DNA of 64,000 bases from Longitalea luteola. Its GTDB lineage: Bacteria > Bacteroidota > Bacteroidia > Chitinophagales > Chitinophagaceae. Location: contig NZ_JAFIQX010000002.1 of NCBI RefSeq assembly GCF_017356035.1, positions 620,001 through 684,000 on the forward strand, read 5' to 3'. The translations under genes and the position numbers were made by a program. Of the stretch, positions 1 to 6,636 are shown piece after piece. The first letter of the stretch is position 1. Every line of letters starts with the position of its first letter. The notes under the pieces were generated by a model. The model did no database searches, had not been told where the DNA came from, and was given only the letters and a program-made list of their open reading frames with translations.

Positions 1-503
1 GGCATAATCATGGCATAGCCGGTAAACGGGTGTTGTTGCAGTCCCAGTGCTTCCAGTTGCCAGTTATTTTGTTGTTCCCAGTATTCGGTTACCGGGTTTT
101 TGATAGCAACTGACGGTGTTGATTGATTAGGATCATGTTGTTGCAGGTCGTTCACCAGCTTAAAGAATTCATCACGGGCGCTCTGCAGCCGCATTCTGTT
201 CTCATTAGGTAAACAGAGCAGTACCAGTTCACCTTTTTCGACTTTGCGTTTTACATATTTGTAGTGAATACCGTTGAATTCAATTTCGCCATCGTACCGT
301 TCGAAATCAGAAGTAATGTTCTGGTAAGGCATGTTGAGCGGAATGCGAATTTCCAGGAGACTGGCTTCATTGTATTGCTGCCGATCGAGTTGGGCTTCCA
401 GATGGGTATCGGCCCGGTGTTGCAGATAATCGGAGAGCAACCGATATCCAAACCAGTTAAACAGAAAGATGAGAAGCAGCAATATGGCAGCAGCTCGTTT
501 CAT
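1..503 (-). CDS. Hypothetical membrane-anchored protein, 3' end outside window
   Basis: An open frame runs from an ATG at 503 down to the window edge without a stop (167 codons). The N-terminus (MKRAAAILLLLIFLFNWFGY) is one hydrophobic segment that could be a signal anchor or uncleaved signal peptide. The rest is soluble and charged, with motifs such as EIEFNGIHYKYVKRKVEKGE that suggest a beta-rich periplasmic domain. Codon use and amino-acid composition look like a real gene, unlike the opposite-strand frame at 264-581. I do not recognise the family. The carboxy-terminal part lies outside the window, so no function is proposed. Confidence 0.6.
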   Translation of the reverse strand, partial: MKRAAAILLLLIFLFNWFGYRLLSDYLQHRADTHLEAQLDRQQYNEASLLEIRIPLNMPYQNITSDFERYDGEIEFNGIHYKYVKRKVEKGELVLLCLPNENRMRLQSARDEFFKLVNDLQQHDPNQSTPSVAIKNPVTEYWEQQNNWQLEALGLQQHPFTGYAMIM

Positions 504-713
504 CCGTGGTGCAATAGCTTTGAGTTACCACAAAATAAGACAATTCGGACTATGAAAATGCTGTTGATCAAAATAAATTAGCTGGTTTTGGTTATAAATG
601 CCGTTGGCGCCTGTAAAAAGAAGTGCACGCTTACAGTGGCTTTGTAATCAAAAAGCCGGTATTAAATAAAAGGGCCTTTGGAAGTTTGGTTTTACGTACT
701 ATACTTCCGCCAG

Positions 714-750
714 GTTGTGGTTTGGTTGTCGTTTGGTTGTGGTTTGGTTA
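714..750. repeat. GGTTTGGTTGT short tandem repeat
   Basis: The sequence GTGGTTTGGTT occurs twice in this stretch, separated by GTC and a shorter GTTTGGTT copy. It lies in the 600-bp spacer between the hypothetical gene at 1-503 and the fucose operon. It is a short, imperfect tandem array with no spacer structure, so it is not a CRISPR. Nothing suggests coding. Confidence 0.6.
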
Positions 751-893
751 GGTTTACCTTTTCTTTACCCCTTAGGTAACAAAAAGGAAATGAATCGGTA
801 AAGGAAATATCATTCTAACATAAAGACAACCAAAGGAAGAGCAAAAGAACAGGTAACCGCGGGTAATGAAAAGGAGAACCGGGGGTTAAGCGG

Positions 894-1029
894 AGGTAAA
901 GAAAAGCTAAAGAATACCTGAGCAGGAGGTAAAGAAGAGGTAACCAGGGGGTAAAGAAATTATTTTACTGCTGTTGAAAATCAGCCCCTTGTGAAGCAAT
1001 GGGGTAACCAGGAGGTAAAGAAGAGGTAA
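894..1029. repeat. Purine-rich GGTAAAGAA direct repeats
   Basis: The 20-mer AGGAGGTAAAGAAGAGGTAA occurs exactly at 924-943 and 1010-1029. Shorter GGTAAAGAA or GGTAA units occur around 895, 950 and 1004, and an inverted pyrimidine version (TTTACC...TTCTTTACCCC) at about 752-771. The rest of the 504-1051 gap shows no convincing ORF. Confidence 0.65.
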
Positions 1030-1051
1030 ACAATCTGGCTGGCCTGATCAT

Positions 1052-1080
1052 AAAAAAAATGCGCTCCGATCGGAACGCAT
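1052..1080 (-). terminator. Intrinsic terminator of the fucose operon
   Basis: On the minus strand a near-perfect palindrome (ATGCGTTCCGATCGGAGCGCAT, one mismatch in an otherwise self-complementary 22-mer at 1059-1080) is followed directly by eight T residues. It sits 25 bp past the stop of the last gene of the minus-strand operon, exactly where transcription should end. Confidence 0.85.
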
Positions 1081-1104
1081 AACAAAATATTGATAAACTA
1101 TTGC

Positions 1105-1875
1105 TTAGTTGTTCAGCCTGGTAAAGCCGCCATCAATTGGATAATCGCAGCCGGTAATAAAGGAGGCTTCGTTCGAGCAGAGGTACAAAGCCAGGTAGCC
1201 GATCTCTTCGGGTTTGCCCATGCGGCCGATCGGCTGCGTTTTGGACAGTTTATCGAACATCTCGGCTTCTTTGCCCGGATAGTTCTTTGCCAGGAAACCG
1301 TCCACAAACGGGGTATGCACCCGGGCCGGAGAAATACAGTTGCAGCGGATATTGTATTTCAGGTAATCCTTGGCAACGGACAATGTCATGCCCACTACGG
1401 CGCCTTTTGTCATAGAGTATGCGAACCTGTCGGGTATACCCACCAGTGAGGCGATGGAAGCCATATTGATAACAGAGCCGCCATTTTGTTTCATGTGCGG
1501 CAGTACTGCATGCAAACAGTTATAAACACCTTTTACATTCACATTCACCAGCCGGTCGAAGTCGGTTTCGGCTGTTGTTTCTGCCGTGCCGATATGTGCT
1601 ATACCGGCGTTATTGATAAGGATGTCAATGGAACCTTTGGCTGCAATGCCGTCAACGATCTGTTTCACGTCGGCCTGCTTTGATACATCGCATTTGAAGA
1701 ATTGCGCTTTACCGCCTGCTGCTGTAATTTCTTTTACTACGTTGGTAGCGCCCTGTTCGTCCATATCCAGGATATTTACAGCAGCGCCTTGTTTGGCAAA
1801 TACGGTGGCAATGGCTTTTCCTATACCGCTTCCGCCACCGGTGATGATGGCTGTTTTGTTATCGAGTCGAAACAT
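1105..1875 (-). CDS. SDR-family dehydrogenase, probable 2-keto-3-deoxy-L-fuconate dehydrogenase
   Basis: This 256-residue classical short-chain dehydrogenase has a TGGGSGIG cofactor loop (12-19), an acidic residue after beta-2 (D37, predicting NAD), NNAG (88-91) and the S140/Y153/K157 catalytic triad. The ATG at 1875 is preferred over a TTG three codons upstream, because it gives the family-typical N-terminus MFRLDNKTAIITGG. It is the last gene of a minus-strand operon with an L-fucose-type permease, a second SDR, a lactonase, a mutarotase and an FAH hydrolase. In the Xanthomonas-type pathway two SDRs are needed: one oxidises L-fucose, the other 2-keto-3-deoxy-L-fuconate. The family is certain. 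Assignment of this copy to the second step is inference from context. Confidence 0.8.
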   Translation of the reverse strand: MFRLDNKTAIITGGGSGIGKAIATVFAKQGAAVNILDMDEQGATNVVKEITAAGGKAQFFKCDVSKQADVKQIVDGIAAKGSIDILINNAGIAHIGTAETTAETDFDRLVNVNVKGVYNCLHAVLPHMKQNGGSVINMASIASLVGIPDRFAYSMTKGAVVGMTLSVAKDYLKYNIRCNCISPARVHTPFVDGFLAKNYPGKEAEMFDKLSKTQPIGRMGKPEEIGYLALYLCSNEASFITGCDYPIDGGFTRLNN

Positions 1876-1957
1876 AAGTTGCAAGTTACATATTAACGGC
1901 CAAACCTTATGGGAGTGGCCGTTATGATTTATAGTTTTTAATGTTATTTGTACCTTT

Positions 1958-3244
1958 TTATGCCTGCTTTATTTTATACCCCTTCCAGCCAAAGTAGAAT
2001 ATAACGATGAAACAGATCAATGGAATGATATACCCGTTTTGAATGTTATGGGTCATATCGGCAATACCGCCCATGGCAAGTGGTATTAATGCACCGCCTA
2101 CGATAGACATGATGATAAGGCTTGAACCGATTTTGGTGTCGACGCCCAGGCCCTGGATACCCAGTGAGAAGATCGTTGGGAACATGATCGACATAAAGAA
2201 CCCGACGCCGATCAATGCATATACGGTTATCATGCCAGTGCTTACAATAGCGATAGCAGATAATACAATGTTGATAAGGGAATAAATGGCCAGCAGTTTA
2301 TTTGGGCTGATGTATTTCATAAAGAAAGTGCCTGCAAACCGGCCCACCATGAAGGCGATGCCATAACCGAGGCCCAGGTAGTTGGCAGCCATTTTTTCAT
2401 CGATATGGGCAGCCTTTACTGCTATATTGATAAAGAAACTGGTAACACAAACCTGTGCGCCTACGTAAAAGAACTGCGCTACCACCGCCCATATAAGGTG
2501 TTTATGACGGAAAGCATTGGCAAAACTGGATTGTTTACCGCCTTCTGCTTCCTCTTTTATTTCGGGCAGCTTTGTAAATGCAAAGATCAATGCCACTGCC
2601 AGTATGATGAGACCTAAGATCAAATAAGGGCCTTTTACGGTAGCTGCTTCGCCGGCCAGATAGGCATCGAGCGCCTCTGGCGTCATAGCCGCTTTTTGTG
2701 CATCGGTTAAGTTGGTACCCGATAAAATGAATTTGCCGCCGATTATTGGCGCCAGCACCACTGCCAATCCGTTGAATGACTGCGCCAGGTTTAACCGTTG
2801 GGTAGATGATTCTTTGGGTCCCAGCAAGGCTGCGTATGGGTTGGCAGCGGTTTCCAGGAAAGTCAATCCACTGGCTATAATAAACAAAGCGCCCAGGAAC
2901 AGGATATATGCCCGTGTATTGGCTGCCGGTATAAATAACAGGGAGCCAAGTCCAAACAACAGCAGGCCCAATATTATTCCTGATTTATATCCATACTTGC
3001 GCATAATGAACCCTGCAGGCAGGGCCATAACGAAATAAGCAATGAATACGGAAAAGTCAACCAGGGATGATTGCAAAAAGTTTAAGGTAAATGCTTTTCT
3101 CAAATGCGGTATCAGTACCGGGTCGAGGTTGTGCACGAAGCCCCAAAAGAAAAACAGGCTGGTGACAAGAATAAAAGGGAACAAATATCCCTTAACCTGT
3201 TCTGTTTTCAGGGAGGAACTACTGGATGATGATGGTAGGGCCAT
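1958..3244 (-). CDS. fucP: L-fucose:H+ symporter family permease (MFS)
   Basis: This 428-residue major facilitator has about twelve hydrophobic segments and the FucP-like first helix FFFWGFVHNLDPVLIPHL, equivalent to the WGF.ND/N region that carries the proton-coupling acid. The N-terminus is a short Ser-rich cytosolic tail. A mid-protein hydrophilic loop (PEIKEEAEGGKQSS) matches the MFS central loop. It lies between the two SDR genes in the fucose operon (82 bp and 77 bp gaps), consistent with uptake of the free sugar across the inner membrane. Related permeases also take up other hexoses, so the substrate rests on the surrounding enzymes. Confidence 0.88.
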   Translation of the reverse strand: MALPSSSSSSSLKTEQVKGYLFPFILVTSLFFFWGFVHNLDPVLIPHLRKAFTLNFLQSSLVDFSVFIAYFVMALPAGFIMRKYGYKSGIILGLLLFGLGSLLFIPAANTRAYILFLGALFIIASGLTFLETAANPYAALLGPKESSTQRLNLAQSFNGLAVVLAPIIGGKFILSGTNLTDAQKAAMTPEALDAYLAGEAATVKGPYLILGLIILAVALIFAFTKLPEIKEEAEGGKQSSFANAFRHKHLIWAVVAQFFYVGAQVCVTSFFINIAVKAAHIDEKMAANYLGLGYGIAFMVGRFAGTFFMKYISPNKLLAIYSLINIVLSAIAIVSTGMITVYALIGVGFFMSIMFPTIFSLGIQGLGVDTKIGSSLIIMSIVGGALIPLAMGGIADMTHNIQNGYIIPLICFIVIFYFGWKGYKIKQA

Positions 3245-3321
3245 GCAATCGGAAATTTATGATTGTTTGGTTTAGAATATATGGTGAGCCCCCAACTGAA
3301 GGTTCAGGGGCTGATGATCTA

Positions 3322-4104
3322 TCAGGTCAGTGACCGGTCAAGGTGCGTGTAGCCACCATCAACGTAAATGATCTGTCCGGTAGTATGGCTCGAGCGGTCG
3401 CTGAGCAGGAATACCGTCATGTCGGCGATCTCTTCAGAAGTAGTGAATCGTTTTTCGAACGGTATTTTGGAAACGATCTGCGCCAGCTTTTCTTTGGGGT
3501 TAGGCAGCGTATTGATCCAGTTCTCGTACAGCGGCGTCCATACTTCGGCAGGGATCACGGTATTTACCCGGATGGAGTAAGGCAATAATTCAACCGCCCA
3601 TTCGCGGGTCAATGCATTGATAGCGCCTTTTGAAGCGGCATAACCCGATGTGTTGCCCTGGCCGGTATCGGCTACCTTGGAGCCAATATTGATAATATTG
3701 CCCTTTGTTACTTTCAGGTGGGGCAATGCATAATGCGCCAGGTTATAAAAATGGCTCAGGTTCTTTTGCAGCGACTGAAAGAATTTTTCTGGTGAACCGC
3801 TTTCCAAACCAACGCCGTCATTCACGCCTGCATTATTGATGAGGCCGTCGATGCGACCGAATTCTTTCATCGTAAAATCGATTACTTCTTTACAGGCAGC
3901 GGCTTCTGCCAGCTCTACTGCAATATGAGCAGCTTTTCCTTTTGCTTTTATAATTTCATCTACCCTGGCCTGGTTGTCCTCGGCCTTTCTTCCTGCAATT
4001 ACTACAATACCACCTTCAGCAGCGATGGCACTGCTGATGGCAGCACCAATCCCTTTGGCACCTCCGGTTACAATAAATACTTTGTTGGTAAGATGTAAAT
4101 CCAT
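3322..4104 (-). CDS. SDR-family dehydrogenase, probable L-fucose dehydrogenase
   Basis: This 260-residue classical SDR has TGGAKGIG (13-20), an AGRK segment after beta-2 suggesting possible NADP use, NNAG (90-93) and S142/Y155/K159. It probably oxidises L-fucose (or a related aldose such as L-galactose or D-arabinose) to the 1,5-lactone. Its start lies 5 bp after the stop of the upstream lactonase gene, so dehydrogenase and lactonase are translationally adjacent, as expected for consecutive steps. The SDR fold and residues are seen directly. Substrate and pathway order are inferred from the operon. Confidence 0.82.
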   Translation of the reverse strand: MDLHLTNKVFIVTGGAKGIGAAISSAIAAEGGIVVIAGRKAEDNQARVDEIIKAKGKAAHIAVELAEAAACKEVIDFTMKEFGRIDGLINNAGVNDGVGLESGSPEKFFQSLQKNLSHFYNLAHYALPHLKVTKGNIINIGSKVADTGQGNTSGYAASKGAINALTREWAVELLPYSIRVNTVIPAEVWTPLYENWINTLPNPKEKLAQIVSKIPFEKRFTTSEEIADMTVFLLSDRSSHTTGQIIYVDGGYTHLDRSLT

Positions 4105-4109
4105 GTTAG

Positions 4110-5003
4110 TTATAAATTATAGAATTGAACGGCATTGATGCCAAATACTTTTTCCCTGTCTTCCGGTGAAAAGTTCTCCATGTATTTCTCCAGCAAACTT
4201 TTCCATTGTATATAAATGCCGCTGAGCAACATTACCGGCCAGTCGCTGCCGAATAATAACCGGTTCGGGCCAAATGCTTCAAACACTACATCGAGGTACG
4301 GATAAAAATCAGCCGCACTCCATTCTTTCCAGTTCGCTTCTGTGAACAGGCCCGACAGTTTGCAGCACACATTCGGGAACCGGGCTATTTCATTCATCTG
4401 CCTTTTCCATTCATCGATGTTCTTGTGACGGATGTCGGGTTTGGCGCAATGATCGATCACAAATGGTTGATCGGGGAATGCCCGCACAAAATCAATGGCC
4501 GGTTGCAGCTGGTGATGGAAGATGAGAATATCGTACCGGTAGTTGTATGCCTGTAAAGCGGCAACGCCCCGGCGGAAATTTGGCCTGGCCAGAAAATCGA
4601 GGGGCTCGCCCTGTACCACATGGCGATAGCCTTTGATGATGGGATACTGTGAAAAATATTGCAGGCGTTCCCGGATGTTATCGGCCTGCAGGTCGATCCA
4701 GCCAACGACGCCTTTGATAATCGGATGCGTTTTGGCCAGTTCAACCAGGAAATGGGTTTCCATTTCTGTTTGCGTAGCCTGTACTGCTACTACGCCGTCA
4801 ATATTATTTCTTTTAACAACCATCGACAGGTGTTCGGGCAGATAATCCTGCTGTAAGGTCTTCATGGATTTATCTATCCAGTCGTAGGTTTTCCTGTCGT
4901 ATTTCCAGAAGTGAACGTGTGAGTCGATCACAGCGCCCCCCTCCCGGCCTCCCCCGGATGGGGAAGAGTCGGCATCATCAAAATAATTTTTTATCATTTT
5001 CAT
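4110..5003 (-). CDS. Amidohydrolase_2 family L-fuconolactonase
   Basis: This 297-residue metal-dependent TIM-barrel hydrolase of the COG3618 type has HVH (29-31) near the N-terminus, VIDHCAKPD in the middle and LLFGSDWPV near the C-terminus. It should open L-fucono-1,5-lactone to L-fuconate. The family normally starts a few residues before IDSHVHFW. Here about 23 extra residues precede it, of which SSPSGGGREGG are encoded by a GC-rich intergenic-type repeat at 4932-4972. Translation might also start at a GTG (about 4932) right before IDSHVHFW. The gene lies between the mutarotase and the fucose dehydrogenase. Confidence 0.82.
   Translation of the reverse strand: MKMIKNYFDDADSSPSGGGREGGAVIDSHVHFWKYDRKTYDWIDKSMKTLQQDYLPEHLSMVVKRNNIDGVVAVQATQTEMETHFLVELAKTHPIIKGVVGWIDLQADNIRERLQYFSQYPIIKGYRHVVQGEPLDFLARPNFRRGVAALQAYNYRYDILIFHHQLQPAIDFVRAFPDQPFVIDHCAKPDIRHKNIDEWKRQMNEIARFPNVCCKLSGLFTEANWKEWSAADFYPYLDVVFEAFGPNRLLFGSDWPVMLLSGIYIQWKSLLEKYMENFSPEDREKVFGINAVQFYNL
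4932..4972. repeat. GC-rich palindromic repeat inside a coding start
   Basis: The stretch CCCTCCCGGCCTCCCCCGG and its flanks resemble the second copy at 5064-5097 (CTCCCCCTCCGGAGGAGGGG) about 100 bp away. It is read in frame as SSPSGGGREGG at the N-terminus of the lactonase. The two copies are diverged, so this is a degenerate member of the repeat. Confidence 0.5.
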
Positions 5004-5060
5004 ATACGCAAGGCATATAGTGTTATCAATTTTTGAAGCTCCCCATTAATTAGGGTGTGG

Positions 5061-5420
5061 CTAGGCTCCCCCTCCGGAGGAGGGGGTTTGGGGGAGGCTA
5101 AAGATCTTTTCCATCAATACCCATTTTTCACCTGGTTTGGCCCAGGGAAGTGCCTGCTGGAATTTCCACATCAGCGTTTCCCATTCCTGTACTTTAGGAT
5201 TGGCGGCATCGGCCTTTGCTTTTTCTGCAAAAGAGAACTGGTCATTGGCCTCAATGATCATGAACAGCCGGTTGCCCGTGCGATAGATATCCAGCACATG
5301 AATGCCAGACGATCGAATGCTTTCTACGATCTCGGGCCAGACTTCATTATGATGGCGCTCGTATTCTGCAATTAATGCTGGATCATCTTTGAGATCCAGG
5401 GCAAGACAATACCTTTTCAT
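5061..5420 (-). CDS. L-rhamnose mutarotase family protein, probable L-fucose mutarotase
   Basis: From the ATG at 5420 the product has 119 residues starting MKRYCLALDLKDDPALIAEY, typical of the RhaM/PF05336 family, with the conserved E..HHNEVWPEI segment and a W-rich C-terminal part (WKFQQALPWAKPGEKWVLMEKIF). A longer frame to 5489 adds a basic, non-conserved leader that reads through AACCATAAACC repeats and is probably not translated. The enzyme should interconvert sugar anomers to feed the dehydrogenase. The last dozen residues come from a GC-rich repeat and are not family-like, so the native stop has probably been lost. Confidence 0.8.
   Translation of the reverse strand: MKRYCLALDLKDDPALIAEYERHHNEVWPEIVESIRSSGIHVLDIYRTGNRLFMIIEANDQFSFAEKAKADAANPKVQEWETLMWKFQQALPWAKPGEKWVLMEKIFSLPQTPSSGGGA
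5064..5097. repeat. GC-rich palindromic repeat at the mutarotase 3' end
   Basis: CTCCCCCTCCGGAGGAGGGG is centred on a self-complementary CCTCCGGAGG and followed by TTTGGGGGAGGC. It covers the last codons of the mutarotase gene, read in minus-strand frame as LPQTPSSGGGA before the TAG stop. Such elements are usually intergenic. Here it has replaced or extended the native C-terminus. Confidence 0.6.
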
Positions 5421-5432
5421 GTTTCTGGTTTT

Positions 5433-5452
5433 TGGTTTATGGTTTATGGTTG
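5433..5452. repeat. TGGTTTA tandem repeat (inverted partner at 5555-5588)
   Basis: TGGTTTATGGTTTATGGTTG lies just upstream of the mutarotase ATG. A related array in opposite orientation (AACCATAAACTATAAAC) lies at 5555-5588. Together they frame the 165-bp spacer between the mutarotase and FAH hydrolase genes. No gene is seen between them. Confidence 0.6.
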
Positions 5453-5554
5453 TTCCATTTCGGGCTGGCTGTATGTTTTTCGACCTCATTAATTGGTAAA
5501 ACGATTCGAAAGAATTCAGTCTGCTGCAATTTGTAAGGGACTAAGAATTTAAAG

Positions 5555-5588
5555 AACCACAAACCATAAACTATAAACAATAAACTAT
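5555..5588. repeat. AACCATAAAC-type tandem repeat
   Basis: Imperfect repeats of the unit ACCATAAAC/ACTATAAAC run through the last bases of the FAH gene's spacer and into its stop region. They are inverted relative to the array at 5433-5452. Confidence 0.55.
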
Positions 5589-6442
5589 TTATATGCTACA
5601 GCTACCTGTTTGCTGGAGCCTAAACCATCGATACCCAACTCAACAATATCCCCTGGCTTTAAATACACAGGTTCAGGTTTTTGGCCCAATCCAACGCCGG
5701 CAGGTGTACCGGTGCTGATAATATCGCCCGGGAGCAGGGTCATGAACTGGCTGAGGTACGATATGAGGAAAGGAATTTTATATATAAGGTTGCCTGAATT
5801 GCCGTCCTGCATCTTTTTACCGTTCACATTCAGCCACAGCCGTACGTTGTTGATATCGGCAATCTCATCTTTGGTTACCAGCCACGGACCCAGCGGTGCA
5901 AACGTATCGCAGCTTTTACCTTTCACCCACTGGCCATTACGCTCCAACTGAAAAGCACGTTCGCTGTAATCGTTGTGCAGCATATAACCAGCAATGTAAT
6001 CATTGGCATCTTTTTCTTCTACATAAGAAGCTTTTTTACCGATCACCACGGCCAGCTCCACTTCCCAATCGGTTTTGGTACTGTTCTTAGGGATCACCAG
6101 CTGATCGTTGGGGCCGCATATCGCCGTAGTGGACTTAAAGAACACCACCGGCTCGGTAGGCACGGCCATGTTACTTTCTTTGGCGTGGTCAATATAGTTT
6201 AAGCCAATGCAAACGATCTTTGAAGGACGGGCCAAAGGAGCACCCAAACGTTCACCAGGATCTACTGCCGGACAAGTTGACTGGTTTGTTTTCAACCACG
6301 CGGCTAAACGGGTTATACCATCATTTGTAAAAAATTGCTCGGTATAGTCTTCGCCAAAAGCGCTGGTGTCAATTCTTTTTCCATCGGGTAATTCAATACC
6401 AGGCTTTTCCTGTCCTGATTTTCCAAAACGTATAAGCTTCAT
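5585..6442 (-). CDS. FAH-family hydrolase, probable 2,4-diketo-3-deoxy-L-fuconate hydrolase
   Basis: This 285-residue fumarylacetoacetate-hydrolase fold protein has the family core KIVCIGLNYIDHAKE (75-89), the metal-binding EVE pair (E127, E129) and a third acid in NDYSER (D158), plus the C-terminal GDIISTGTPAGVG turn. In the non-phosphorylating fucose route this family cleaves 2,4-diketo-3-deoxy-L-fuconate to pyruvate and L-lactate. It is the first gene of the minus-strand operon and follows the promoter at 6468-6498. Ureidoglycolate-lyase-like or other acylpyruvase activity is possible on sequence alone. Operon context favours fucose. Confidence 0.82.
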   Translation of the reverse strand: MKLIRFGKSGQEKPGIELPDGKRIDTSAFGEDYTEQFFTNDGITRLAAWLKTNQSTCPAVDPGERLGAPLARPSKIVCIGLNYIDHAKESNMAVPTEPVVFFKSTTAICGPNDQLVIPKNSTKTDWEVELAVVIGKKASYVEEKDANDYIAGYMLHNDYSERAFQLERNGQWVKGKSCDTFAPLGPWLVTKDEIADINNVRLWLNVNGKKMQDGNSGNLIYKIPFLISYLSQFMTLLPGDIISTGTPAGVGLGQKPEPVYLKPGDIVELGIDGLGSSKQVAVAYK

Positions 6443-6467
6443 TTTACCAGTATAATTTTTTGTTGGC

Positions 6468-6498
6468 CGAAACTATTTCATTTTCACTGCAAACCAAA
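6468..6498 (-). promoter_or_regulatory. Predicted promoter of the fucose operon
   Basis: On the minus strand TTTG (6495-6498) and TAGTTTCG (6468-6475) are separated by 19 bp. This matches the Bacteroidota primary-sigma architecture TTTG-N19..21-TAnnTTTG with one mismatch. It would give a leader of about 20 nt before the ATG at 6442. Confidence 0.45.
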
Positions 6499-6588
6499 CG
6501 AAAAATTCCGGAATCGTTCCCGGAACTTTTGCATTTCGTTATCTGTTTTATGCAGGAAAAGGCTGGTTGATGGGAAGTACAGCATAAT

Positions 6589-6604
6589 GCTAACGGGCAT
6601 TAGC
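6589..6604. promoter_or_regulatory. Inverted repeat in the divergent fucose/icmF intergenic region
   Basis: GCTAA-N6-TTAGC is overlapped by AATGC-N6-GCATT. It is about 90 bp upstream of the predicted fucose promoter and 33-48 bp upstream of icmF, so it could be an operator for either gene. A possible -7 element (TAACTTTA) for icmF follows at about 6615. Confidence 0.3.
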
Positions 6605-6636
6605 TTTTTTGACCTAACTTTAGGGCCGATTTTGAA

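Noticed and set aside
264-581. Plus-strand frame of 105 codons near the window start
   Set aside because: It lies opposite the hypothetical membrane-anchored gene (1-503), whose protein has a clear hydrophobic N-terminus and natural composition.
714-1029. Possible CRISPR array
   Set aside because: Repeats vary in length and spacing, there are no regular spacers and no cas genes in the window.
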